Positions 6,980-14,758 of a stretch of DNA of 17,821 nucleotides are shown piece by piece. Under the pieces are notes generated by a model. That model worked only from the letters and a program-made list of their open reading frames with translations. It had not been told where the DNA came from and ran no database searches. The first letter of the stretch is position 1. Each line of letters starts with the position of its first letter. The position numbers and the translations under genes are program-made. Origin of the DNA: RYN-433 sp036558265 (GTDB taxonomy: Bacteria; Planctomycetota; Phycisphaerae; Tepidisphaerales; Tepidisphaeraceae); contig DATBFY010000534.1 in the NCBI GenBank assembly GCA_036558265.1, forward strand, positions 1 through 17,821, in the 5' to 3' direction.

Positions 6980-9385
6980 CTACAAATCCCCGACCTTCAA
7001 ATCCCCCGATCCCGCATCAAACCACGAGAACGTCTCGAACCCATCCCCGTTCAGCGCTACGCGGTCCTCCCGCCCGCCCCCCGTCGCCAGGTTCTCGAAC
7101 GCCCACCCGTGAGCGCCGCTGCTCCGCGCCGCGTTCAGCGAGTTGTTCGTCTTGTTGAAGAAATAAATGACCGGCTTCCCGCCGTCGTAAAACAGGTTCG
7201 TGTAGAGCCCCTGGCTGTTCTTCGCGGCGATCGTCGCCGTGCTCCACACGCTCCCGTTCGAGCGGGCGAACTTCAGGTCCGCATTCATCGCATCGTAGTA
7301 GCTGAAGGACGGCAGGTTGCTCTCGTCGTACGCCAGCGACACGAACCCGCCCCCCGCGCCGTTGTCGTCTACGGTCGCGATCCCCCAGCCGCCCTTCTTC
7401 TTCTGCGCGTATTTGAACGCCCCTACGCCCGTCGCCTCGTAGGCGATCGACCATACGCCGCTCGCCGGATTCGCCGCCAGGCTCGGGTACCGCCCGACGT
7501 CCCCCGCCGAATCCACCGTCGTGATCGTCCATCCGCCGGCCGACTTGCTCGCGAACCGCAGGTCGTGTCCCGTCTTGTAGTAGTACGCGATGACCGGGTG
7601 GTCCGACGAGTCGTACTTCAACGACGGGTAATACCCCACCGTGTTGGTCGAATCGACCGTCTCCACGTCCCACGACGTGCCGTTGAAGTGCGCGTACTTC
7701 AGGTCCGCGTTGCTCGCGTCGTAGTACGCCACGCCCGGCCGGCCGACGCTGTCCAGGTCCATCGATACGAAGTTCCCCGCGTCCGCCGCGCCGTCGATCG
7801 TCGTCACGCTCGACCAGGCCTTGCTCGGGTTGCGCGTCGCGTACTTGAGCGTCTTGCTCGACCCCTCATACCAGACGAAGTGCAGCACGTCGTTCTGGTC
7901 GTACTTGATCGCGTTGAACGTCCCGGCGTTGCCCGGCGCGGCCGGATCGCCCACCGCGCCGGGACCGACGATGCTGATCGAGTACGTCCCCGCGAGCGAA
8001 CGCCGGGCGTTGTAGACGTCCAGGTAATACGTTCCCGCCGCCAGGTCCTGCGACAGCCCGCCCGCGGCGGTCGTGCCGATCACGTTCCCATCCGCGTCCA
8101 GGAGCGACACCCCATCAAGCGTGGAGATCCGATAGTGCCCCGCCTCGCTGACCGTGAACGTGTAATCGTCGTGGTCGTGAATGAGCAGCTTCAGGTTCGA
8201 GGCCGAACCCCGGTTGCCGTTCAGGCTGATCCGGCTCGCGTGCGCCAGGTCGTCGTTGCCCGCCCCCTGGTCCGCCGCGTCGTCCCGCCGCTGGTAGGCA
8301 AGCTGGATCGCCGCCAGCATGTTCAGGCTCTTGTAGGTCCCCGTCCCGTCCGGGTCCACGACCGGCGTCCCGCTGTCCTGCAGGATCTGCATGATCTGCG
8401 CCGGTGTGATCGTCGGGTCGATCTGCTGGATCAGCACCGCCGTCCCCAGCGTGTGCGGCGTCCCCCACGAGTTCCCCTCGCCGCCGTTGGTCCAGATGTG
8501 CTCATCCTTGCTTGGCGTGTAATACGGCAGGCTGACTCCCGAGGACGGTCCGAGCAGGTCCAGCCCGGGCCCCCGCTGCGTCTTCGGATTGATCGTCCCG
8601 TTCTTCAGCACCCCGCCGGTCCCAAACACATAGGGGCTGGACGCCGGCAGCCCGATCGGCTCTTTAGGCGGAATCCCCTTCTTCGAATCACCCAGCCAGT
8701 CGTTGGCGACCGGCGTGGCGACGAAGATCCCCGCGTCCCACAACGCCTTCACCTGCGCATCGTAGACCGGCGTCAGCGCGTTGGTCCCGATGAAGTCCGT
8801 CAGGTTCACCGCTGTGATGTGGTACTTCGCGTGGTTGTCCACCACCCACTGCAGCGCATCCCGGATCGTGTTCTGGCTGTTGGTGCTGCTGGTCCTCAGG
8901 TTGTAAAGCAGCGAGTCCGGATTCTGCAGAATCCCCTGGTAATGTTTGCCGTCTACCGGGTTGGTCCAAGGCAGCATCGCCAGAATCCCGGCCACGCCGG
9001 TCGCGTGCGCGGTCGAGACATCCACCTTTTCGGACGTGTCGGGGAACGGATAATTGTCGTTGTCCTCCCAGTCCCAGATGTTCACCACCCGCGGGCTGAC
9101 CGTCCCGGTCGCCGGGTCACCGCCCAGGCGCGGGTGAAGGAAGTCGATGCCCTTGTCCACCACCGCCACGCTGTAGCCCCCCCCGTCCAGCCACGGGTAC
9201 TGGGCGAAGACCTGGTCCATCCCCACCAGCTTGGGCCACTCCCCCCATGTGAGGGCCATCAACTGCCGCTCCTCCAGGGGTTCGAGCAAATGGATGGGTC
9301 GAGCGATGCGCATAGCCGAGTGTGATTTAGCCGCGATGGAACCCTCCGTCACCTCTGAAAATCGAGCATTGGGCCCGATTTTCAT
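6980..9385 (-). CDS. secreted subtilase (S8) with PPC domain and C-terminal beta-propeller
   Basis: The 801-residue protein carries the planctomycete extracellular motif IHLLEPLEERQLMAL at 31-45. A subtilisin-like domain follows: Asp77 in VAVVDKGID, His127 in TAHATGVAG, Asn228 in ATPVANDW (oxyanion position) and Ser306 in GNSWGTPH. All key residues are present, but the motifs are worn: DKG for DTG, HATG for HGTH, NSWGTP for TSMA-P. Residues about 380-474 look like a pre-peptidase C-terminal (PPC) beta domain. From 488 on, six full repeats of about 46 residues and one short one each contain Y-D-x-x-x-x-P, YYD and DLKYA-like strings, suggesting a seven-bladed propeller. ATG 9385 is chosen; TTG 9397 and ATG 9313 are alternatives. 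It lies 43 bases after the apiosidase-like gene, probably co-transcribed. Substrate unknown. Confidence 0.87.
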   Translation of the reverse strand: MKIGPNARFSEVTEGSIAAKSHSAMRIARPIHLLEPLEERQLMALTWGEWPKLVGMDQVFAQYPWLDGGGYSVAVVDKGIDFLHPRLGGDPATGTVSPRVVNIWDWEDNDNYPFPDTSEKVDVSTAHATGVAGILAMLPWTNPVDGKHYQGILQNPDSLLYNLRTSSTNSQNTIRDALQWVVDNHAKYHITAVNLTDFIGTNALTPVYDAQVKALWDAGIFVATPVANDWLGDSKKGIPPKEPIGLPASSPYVFGTGGVLKNGTINPKTQRGPGLDLLGPSSGVSLPYYTPSKDEHIWTNGGEGNSWGTPHTLGTAVLIQQIDPTITPAQIMQILQDSGTPVVDPDGTGTYKSLNMLAAIQLAYQRRDDAADQGAGNDDLAHASRISLNGNRGSASNLKLLIHDHDDYTFTVSEAGHYRISTLDGVSLLDADGNVIGTTAAGGLSQDLAAGTYYLDVYNARRSLAGTYSISIVGPGAVGDPAAPGNAGTFNAIKYDQNDVLHFVWYEGSSKTLKYATRNPSKAWSSVTTIDGAADAGNFVSMDLDSVGRPGVAYYDASNADLKYAHFNGTSWDVETVDSTNTVGYYPSLKYDSSDHPVIAYYYKTGHDLRFASKSAGGWTITTVDSAGDVGRYPSLAANPASGVWSIAYEATGVGAFKYAQKKKGGWGIATVDDNGAGGGFVSLAYDESNLPSFSYYDAMNADLKFARSNGSVWSTATIAAKNSQGLYTNLFYDGGKPVIYFFNKTNNSLNAARSSGAHGWAFENLATGGGREDRVALNGDGFETFSWFDAGSGDLKVGDL

Positions 9386-9428
9386 TGATTTTTCCAACGC
9401 GCGTCAAAATGGGCAGAACTTGTCGGCA

Positions 9429-11207
9429 TTATGCCCGATCCAAGGTCAGCACCCAATCTTGGCCATATCCCTGCGTGGGTGGGACAAAGGTCCGCGTGCC
9501 GACGTCGTCAAATCGACCGATCGCCGTGGACTTGCCCGTGCGGGGATTGTACCAGGCGGCCGTGACCCGCCCGGCTGTGATCTTGCTCATATTGACCGTG
9601 AATGATTTGCCGCTGCCCGAATAGACCATGGCGAACGCCCCCCCGGCGTCGCGCGTGGCTTGGATGTGATCGGTGCCACTGTAGGCGTTCGAGACCACGA
9701 CGGACTGATCCGGCACCCGGCTGAAATACGGGCGGGATTCAACCAGGGCTCTGAGGAACTTCAACTGGTTCGCCCCCGGCAGATTCAGCGCATCCTTCCA
9801 ATTCTTGCTGCCGGTGGCGAAGGGGTAGACCTCGTTGGCCCCATAGGCGGTTCCGGCCGCGCCGGCGAAGATCTCCCAATACGCTTTCTTGCGGACGTCG
9901 TACGCGTCGAGGAGCGGGCCGCTGAGCGAGCCATGGACCGCGTTGACCGGCAAGTCTTCGTAATTGGGCTCGCCTTCGATGATCGGCTTGGCGGGGCTGC
10001 GGTTGTATTCACCGGCCACGAGGTTCCAGGCGGACGAGTCGCGCTCGTGGCCGGATTGGAGCATGTCGAAATCCAGCCAGGATTCGTTGCCCCAGTATTG
10101 GCGGGATGCTTGCCCGCCGCGGGGATGGAAGGTGATCAGATGCTTGCCGCCGTCGCCGTCGGACAAGCCCTTCGCTAAGGCCCGCCAGATGCCGGCAGTG
10201 GTGCCGTCGTTCACGGGCCAGTCGCCCCCGTTGACCCCGAGCAGGTTGCCGGCCTTGTGATAGCGGGCGCCGAGGAACTTCCCGTAGTTGTAGGCGGAGG
10301 TGGCGTTGAAGAGACGGTTGGCCGGGTCGGCGACGTTGCGGCCCCAGGTGGGCATGAGTGCGACCGTGATGCCGTATTTGGCGGCGTCGTCGATGATGTA
10401 GTCGATGTGGTCGAAATAGGCGTCGTTGGGGCGGTTGGCGTCGTTGTTCACGAGCGGCGCCTGGCCATAAGGGTTGCGCCGGCCATAGGTTTCGTCGATC
10501 GCGACGACCTGGACGACGTTGAAACCCTGCGCCGCGCGGGTCCGCAGGTAGTAGTCCACATCCGCCCGGTTGAGCTTCACCGGCATCTGCCAGGCGGTGT
10601 CGGCCAGGTAGAGGAAGGGGGAGCCATCGGCACGAACGAGATAGCGCCCGTTGGCCGAAACCCCCAACCCCCCCGAATGAACCGGCGGCTCAGGGACCGG
10701 TGTGGACGCGTTGCTCGAGTAGAGATAGGCCTGCGGGATGATCTGCCCGCGCTGGGTATGGCTGTTCCACCAGAGTGCGGCGACGGCGCCGCCGGCGTTT
10801 TCGTAGTATTCGAGCTTGATGTCGTAGAGGTGGCCCTGGGTGAGGAAGAGGGTGCCACGGTCGACGCGCAGGGCATGGTCATTCCAGCGATCCACGATCA
10901 GCTTTCCGTTGACCCAGAGGCGGACGCCGTCGTCGCTGACGGTGGAAAAGGTGTATTCCTGCGTGAAGCGGGCCTGGACCTGGCCGGTCCAGCGGGCGCT
11001 GAAGGTGTCGGATCCGATGCGGTTGTCGGGGGAACCGGTCTTCCAGTTGAAGTTGATAGAGGGGTCGGTGCGAGAGATCGAGGCGCCGGTGAGGTTGACG
11101 TTGTCAAAGTAGACGGCAGCCAACCCATTGCCGGCGAGCAGCGTGCGCGGTTCGAGCGGTTCGAGGGTCTGACGACACCGAGGATGGGGGGATGAAGGAC
11201 GCTTCAC
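9429..11207 (-). CDS. secreted PA14 plus apiosidase-like (DUF4038/GH140-type) protein
   Basis: The 592-residue protein begins at GTG 11207, the only start before the planctomycete extracellular motif LEPLEPRTLLAG at 15-26. Residues about 27-165 form a PA14 domain (GLAAVYFDN, SDDGVRLWVNGKLIVDRW, LEYYENAGGA), a carbohydrate-binding module. Residues about 183-495 match the DUF4038 apiosidase-like barrel: GRYLVRADGSPFLYLADTAW at the start, then GVNGGDWPVNDGT with Asp329 and PIIEGEPNYE with Glu412/Glu414. These acidic residues fit the catalytic positions of GH140-type enzymes that cleave apiose from rhamnogalacturonan II side chains, but related proteins may act on other glycans. Residues from about 500 form a C-terminal beta domain of the kind usual in this group. 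The subtilase follows 43 bases downstream. Confidence 0.87.
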   Translation of the reverse strand: MKRPSSPHPRCRQTLEPLEPRTLLAGNGLAAVYFDNVNLTGASISRTDPSINFNWKTGSPDNRIGSDTFSARWTGQVQARFTQEYTFSTVSDDGVRLWVNGKLIVDRWNDHALRVDRGTLFLTQGHLYDIKLEYYENAGGAVAALWWNSHTQRGQIIPQAYLYSSNASTPVPEPPVHSGGLGVSANGRYLVRADGSPFLYLADTAWQMPVKLNRADVDYYLRTRAAQGFNVVQVVAIDETYGRRNPYGQAPLVNNDANRPNDAYFDHIDYIIDDAAKYGITVALMPTWGRNVADPANRLFNATSAYNYGKFLGARYHKAGNLLGVNGGDWPVNDGTTAGIWRALAKGLSDGDGGKHLITFHPRGGQASRQYWGNESWLDFDMLQSGHERDSSAWNLVAGEYNRSPAKPIIEGEPNYEDLPVNAVHGSLSGPLLDAYDVRKKAYWEIFAGAAGTAYGANEVYPFATGSKNWKDALNLPGANQLKFLRALVESRPYFSRVPDQSVVVSNAYSGTDHIQATRDAGGAFAMVYSGSGKSFTVNMSKITAGRVTAAWYNPRTGKSTAIGRFDDVGTRTFVPPTQGYGQDWVLTLDRA

Positions 11208-11295
11208 GGGGGGCGAGGGGTTGAATAAGGACTCGAGGGATCGGAGTCAACCGGAATGGGGGAGTTTTGGGGGAAAAGTTGGGGCTCAACCATTG

Positions 11296-11329
11296 CGTGA
11301 GGCTGAATCCAATTGAGGTGTCCCTCACG
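11296..11329. repeat. inverted repeat, possible operator
   Basis: CGTGAGG (11296-11302) pairs with CCTCACG (11323-11329) across 20 bases. Arms two helical turns apart in a divergent promoter region suit a dimeric regulator, but this is inference. Confidence 0.4.
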
Positions 11330-11383
11330 TAAATGCGGTGTTGGCGCTCCGGAGGTGGTCCGCGTGAAGCTGGGCAATTAGCG

Positions 11384-11406
11384 CCGATGTTCTGGGCAAA
11401 CATCGG
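11384..11406. repeat. inverted repeat just upstream of candidate promoter
   Basis: CCGATGTT (11384-11391) and AACATCGG (11399-11406) are perfect 8-base arms around a 7-base loop. They end 5 bases before the candidate -35 element at 11412, a position suited to a regulator. No T-run follows, so a terminator is less likely. Confidence 0.45.
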
Positions 11407-11411
11407 GTGAA

Positions 11412-11439
11412 TTGCTGCGGTAAGACGGACTGATATACT
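11412..11439 (+). promoter_or_regulatory. candidate sigma-70 promoter for the thioredoxin-fold gene
   Basis: TTGCTG (11412-11417) and TATACT (11434-11439) are 16 bases apart. The -10 matches the consensus at 5 of 6 positions and is preceded by TGA, an extended -10 element. The -35 is weak. It would give a leader of about 155 bases before ATG 11602. Confidence 0.45.
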
Positions 11440-11493
11440 GATGTGCGTCGGAAACCGTCTGCGCGCAGCGGCGTCTAAGAGGCGTCGTGCGAT

Positions 11494-11515
11494 CCGCAGG
11501 GGCGTTGCCCTGCGG
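11494..11515. repeat. hairpin in the leader of the thioredoxin-fold gene
   Basis: CCGCAGGG (11494-11501) and CCCTGCGG (11508-11515) form an 8-base-pair stem with loop GCGTTG. It lies in the presumed untranslated leader and could be a repeat or a structural leader element. Confidence 0.45.
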
Positions 11516-11601
11516 CTATAAGGGTCGTGTTGACGCGGACGTCCATCCCCTGGGTTACGTTGTTCCGCGCGCGCGACACAGCCCGGCGCGCGGCGCCAGT
11601 C

Positions 11602-12930
11602 ATGAGCCACACCCCGATTTCGCACCGCCAAACTCTGATCTGCGCCGCGCTTGCGCTGTGTTTCGTGGCAGGATCACCGACGCGTGCGGCGGTGAAAAAA
11701 GCCGTCACGTGGAACCCCAACATGACCGCGGCCCTGGCCTTTGCCAAAAAGCAGAATAAGCCGATCCTGGCTTACTTCTCGGGCAGCGACTGGGATCCGT
11801 ACACGGAAAAGCTCGACAAGGAAGTGCTCAAGAGCGAGATGTTCACCGACTGGGCGAACAAGAACGTGATCCCGTTCCAGGCGGACTTTCCGTCCAAGAA
11901 GCGGCAGGATCTGTGGAAGAAGCAGAACGAGGACCTGAAGACCAAGTACCAGATCGCCGTCGTGCCGACGTTTCTGCTGCTGGACGCCGACGGCGAGGTG
12001 ATCGCCCGGGCGGTGTACGAGAACGTGAAGTTGCAGGAACACGAGACGGTCGGCCAACCCAAGATGGCCATTGAGTTCCTGGACAACATGGTGAAGAACC
12101 GGGCGGAGGCCGAGCCGCTGGTTCAATACGGGGGGCTTCAGCAGACGCTGGACAATGCCAAGGCGCACAAGCTGCCGGTGCTGCTGCTGGTGACCAAGGG
12201 GGAGCGGGACCCGATGCTGCTGGAGGCGGAGAAGCTGCTGAAGAACCAGAAGTTCATCCGCTGGGTGAACGTGAACACGAGCTTTCACCATATGACCTGG
12301 CCGGCAGACTCCGACACGTCGGTGGATGGCGCGCTCTTCAAAGGGTTGGCGACGCGGTTCAAGTTCGGGAACACTGCGGCGCAGTTGCTGATGTTCAACC
12401 CGACGGAGGAGAACCTGCGGTCGCGGATCGTGGCGTGGAACACGATGCAGATGGACCCGCTGATGAACCGGTTGCAGAAGGAGTTGCCCGCGATCGAGTA
12501 CAAGGGGACCGACTGGCTGACGGACATCCGCCTGGCGAAGGCGATCGTGGCGCAGCAGCCCAAGCGGATCCTGTTCCTGTACTTCAAGGACGACAGCGAG
12601 TTCAGCCAGAAAATGGATAAGGAGATCATCGAGACCGAAGAGATGACGGGGTGGCCTTATTACCACTGCGTGCTGGTGAAGCTGGACTTCGGCAAGGGCA
12701 CGACGCGCCCCAAGGCGCTGGATCAGCAGAACAACGAGCTGGCGAACCTGTACGGGGTGCGCGGGTATCCGTTCGTGATCCTGATCAACCCCAAGGGGCA
12801 GAAGATCGGGGAAGCGAAGTACCAGCGCGGCGGGGCCAAGCCCTTCGTGGATGAATTGAAGCGCGTGTACAACGAGGATGCGAACCGGCGGATGTTGACG
12901 GATCCGAATGAAGGGGTAGGACGGCAATAA
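11602..12930 (+). CDS. secreted protein of tandem thioredoxin-like domains lacking CxxC
   Basis: From ATG 11602 the 442-residue protein has a signal peptide (about 1-29, ending PTRA-A). The first thioredoxin-fold domain is the clearest: KPILAYFSGSDWDPYTEKLD, where DsbD/thioredoxin-like relatives have SDWCxxC. Asp65 and Thr68 replace the two cysteines. The cis-proline loop VVPTFLLLDADG is kept (120-131). A second, weaker domain starts near LPVLLLVTKGERDP (191-204). A third runs from RILFLYFKDD (322) to GYPFVILINPKGQ (388-400). The mature protein has one cysteine (Cys356), so it cannot work as a dithiol oxidoreductase; a chaperone, binding or scaffold role is inferred. The GTG at 11527 adds 25 unlike residues and is not preferred. 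DUF1800 follows 110 bases downstream. Confidence 0.82.
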   Translation: MSHTPISHRQTLICAALALCFVAGSPTRAAVKKAVTWNPNMTAALAFAKKQNKPILAYFSGSDWDPYTEKLDKEVLKSEMFTDWANKNVIPFQADFPSKKRQDLWKKQNEDLKTKYQIAVVPTFLLLDADGEVIARAVYENVKLQEHETVGQPKMAIEFLDNMVKNRAEAEPLVQYGGLQQTLDNAKAHKLPVLLLVTKGERDPMLLEAEKLLKNQKFIRWVNVNTSFHHMTWPADSDTSVDGALFKGLATRFKFGNTAAQLLMFNPTEENLRSRIVAWNTMQMDPLMNRLQKELPAIEYKGTDWLTDIRLAKAIVAQQPKRILFLYFKDDSEFSQKMDKEIIETEEMTGWPYYHCVLVKLDFGKGTTRPKALDQQNNELANLYGVRGYPFVILINPKGQKIGEAKYQRGGAKPFVDELKRVYNEDANRRMLTDPNEGVGRQ

Positions 12931-12931
12931 G

Positions 12932-13019
12932 AAGAAGCCCTCACCCCGGCCCTCTCCCGGAGTACCGGGAGAGGGGGAAAAGGCTCGGACGGAGCCTCGC
13001 CCTCCCGCGGTACCGGGAG
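12932..13019. repeat. dispersed palindromic repeat, two related hairpins plus one small hairpin
   Basis: CCCTCTCCCGG-AGTA-CCGGGAGAGGG (12950-12975) has a perfect 11-base-pair stem. AGGCTC-GGACG-GAGCCT (12981-12997) and CTCCCG-CGGTAC-CGGGAG (13002-13019) follow. The wording CCCTCACCCCGGCCCTCTCCC belongs to a class of intergenic repeat common in many high-GC bacteria. It may attenuate transcription between the thioredoxin-fold gene and DUF1800. Confidence 0.8.
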
Positions 13020-13040
13020 AGCGGAAGACAGAATGGGAGC

Positions 13041-14654
13041 ATGATGACGATGAAGATGGCAACCCCCTGCTCAGGACGTTTGTCGCTGGTGGCGGTGCTG
13101 TTCGCGCTGATGTCGATGATGGCGCTGGGCGTGGTCAGCGTTCGCGCGGCGGATGAGCAGGATCCGAACGATCCGGCGCTCAAGCGCGAGGGTCGGCCGA
13201 AGATGACGCAGGAGCAGCTCATCCGGATCCGGATCGCGGAGCTGGAAGGCGGGGCGATCGGTGAATCGATGAAGACGCCGGAGACGGTCGTGCTGTCCGG
13301 CCCGCCGCTGACGGAGCACGAGAAGGTCGTACACGTGCTGAACCGGTTGTCGTTCGGGTGGCGTCCGGGCGAGATCGAGGAGGTGGAGAAGGCGGGCGGG
13401 TGGGAAAAGTGGGTCAAGGCGCAGCTCGAGCCGGACAAGATCGACGATTCGAAGACCGACGCGATGATCGCCAAGCGCTACCCGTTCATGCGCCAGACGA
13501 TGCTGGACCTGTCGGGCGAGTACCCGCGGAACGCGGAGCAGACGCAGCTTCGCAAGCAGTTCCGCGAGTCGGTGCTGATGCGGGCGGTGTACTCGAAGCG
13601 GCAGTTCAAGGAAGTGATGTGCGAGTTCTGGCGGAACCACTTCTGCGTGGACACGCCGGACAACGATGAGACCAGCCGCGCGTTCACGGCGCCGGATTAC
13701 GAGCAGAAGGTGATCCGGGCGAACGTGTTCGGGACGTTCAAGCAGATGCTGTTCGCGTCGGCGACGCACCCGGCGATGCTGGAGTACCTGGACAACTTCA
13801 AGAGCCGTGCGAACAACTGGAACGAGAACTACGCCCGCGAGGTGATGGAACTGCACACGCTGGGCGCCGACCGCAGCTACAACGAGAACGACGTCCTGGA
13901 GCTGTCGAAGATCCTGACGGGGTGGACGTTCGACAAGGGGTATCATTTCACGTACCGGGACGACTGGCAGCAGCCGGGAAGCAAGTCGTGGCGCGGGATG
14001 CGGATCGGTCAGGGTTACGCCGGCGGCGAGCAGGCGCTTTACACGCTGGCGACGGACCGTTACACGGCGGACTTCATCTCGTTCAAGCTTTGCCGGTACC
14101 TGGTGAACGACAACCCGCCGGCGTCGCTGGTGAAGAAGGTGGCGTCGACGTTCATCTCATCGGGCGGGGACCTGCCAAAGGTGTACGCGGCGATCATCAA
14201 CAGCCCGGAGTTCACGCAGCGGTACAACTACCGGGCGAAGTTCAAGACACCGTTCGAGTTCACGGTCAGCGCGCTGCGGACGACGGATGCGACGATCGAG
14301 GATGGCAAGGCGACGCTCGACACGCTCTCGAAGATGGGCGAGCCGCTGTACAACTCGAAGGATCCGACGGGTTACTACGACCAGGCCGAGGCGTGGCGCG
14401 ACGCGGGGGTGCTCACCAGCCGCTGGGACTACGCGTGGAAGCTGCTGAACGACCGGGTTCCGGGCGTGCACGTGTCGAGCGATTTCATCAAGAGCTTCTC
14501 GGGGCTGCAAGGCAAGGCGCTGCACGAGCGGATGATCGAGACGCTGATCGGTTCGGACATCGGGACGCGGACGCTGGACGTGCTTCGAAAGGAGACGAAC
14601 CTGCCGGAGATGATCAGCATTCTGATGGGATCGCCGTCGTTCCAGCAGCAGTAG
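13041..14654 (+). CDS. DUF1800 family protein
   Basis: The 537-residue protein has an N-terminal hydrophobic signal (about 12-37, ending VRA-AD). The DUF1800 domain follows: HVLNRLSFGWRPGEIEEVEK near 98-117, FWRNHFCVD, the NENYAREVMELHTLGAD block, SKILTGWTF, and FISFKLCRYLVNDNPP. Length is usual for the family. Function is not established; in planctomycetes the gene nearly always neighbours DUF1501, as here. Four ATGs (13041, 13044, 13050, 13056) compete; GGGAG at 13035-13039 is best spaced for 13050 or 13044, so the true N-terminus may be 1-3 residues shorter. The DUF1501 gene follows after 104 bases in which I see no terminator, so the two are probably one transcript. Confidence 0.93.
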   Translation: MMTMKMATPCSGRLSLVAVLFALMSMMALGVVSVRAADEQDPNDPALKREGRPKMTQEQLIRIRIAELEGGAIGESMKTPETVVLSGPPLTEHEKVVHVLNRLSFGWRPGEIEEVEKAGGWEKWVKAQLEPDKIDDSKTDAMIAKRYPFMRQTMLDLSGEYPRNAEQTQLRKQFRESVLMRAVYSKRQFKEVMCEFWRNHFCVDTPDNDETSRAFTAPDYEQKVIRANVFGTFKQMLFASATHPAMLEYLDNFKSRANNWNENYAREVMELHTLGADRSYNENDVLELSKILTGWTFDKGYHFTYRDDWQQPGSKSWRGMRIGQGYAGGEQALYTLATDRYTADFISFKLCRYLVNDNPPASLVKKVASTFISSGGDLPKVYAAIINSPEFTQRYNYRAKFKTPFEFTVSALRTTDATIEDGKATLDTLSKMGEPLYNSKDPTGYYDQAEAWRDAGVLTSRWDYAWKLLNDRVPGVHVSSDFIKSFSGLQGKALHERMIETLIGSDIGTRTLDVLRKETNLPEMISILMGSPSFQQQ

Positions 14655-14748
14655 TCGGTGAAACCACTACGCGGCGTATTACCGTAAGGCAATAGTAAAC
14701 AAGCATCTGTCGGGTCTGGTATTAGAGATAGCCGGGCACTTTTCCCTT

Positions 14749-14753
14749 GGAGG
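14749..14753 (+). promoter_or_regulatory. ribosome binding site deciding the DUF1501 start
   Basis: GGAGG ends 5 bases before GTG 14759. A longer frame from TTG 14747 would place this site inside the coding sequence, so GTG 14759 is the better start. Confidence 0.75.
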
Positions 14754-14758
14754 TTCTC

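Larger units (their letters stand above)
11208..11601. other. 394-base divergent intergenic region rich in inverted repeats
   Basis: This separates the leftward apiosidase-like gene from the rightward thioredoxin-fold gene. It holds one good candidate promoter (11412-11439) and three inverted repeats (11296-11329, 11384-11406, 11494-11515). A direct repeat GGCGTC-TAAGA-GGCGTC is also present near 11470-11486. It is less GC-rich than the neighbours around 11260-11450. The rightward frame stays open from GTG 11527, but residues coded there are not signal-peptide-like. No convincing small gene was found. Confidence 0.6.

Noticed and set aside
7109..9325. 738-residue open frame antisense to the subtilase
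   Set aside because: Val/Arg-rich with no fold-like pattern; the opposite strand encodes a motif-complete subtilase and propeller.
9250..9900. Replication origin at the C-rich to G-rich switch
   Set aside because: No DnaA-box cluster, AT-rich unwinding region or dnaA/dnaN genes are seen, and a second, opposite bias change occurs near 1.1 kb.
11527..11601. N-terminal extension of the thioredoxin-fold protein from GTG 11527
   Set aside because: It would bury the signal peptide behind 25 Arg-rich residues and covers GC-rich leader sequence.
6849..13019. CRISPR or other regularly spaced repeat array
   Set aside because: The hairpins have different stems and no regular spacers; no cas genes are present.
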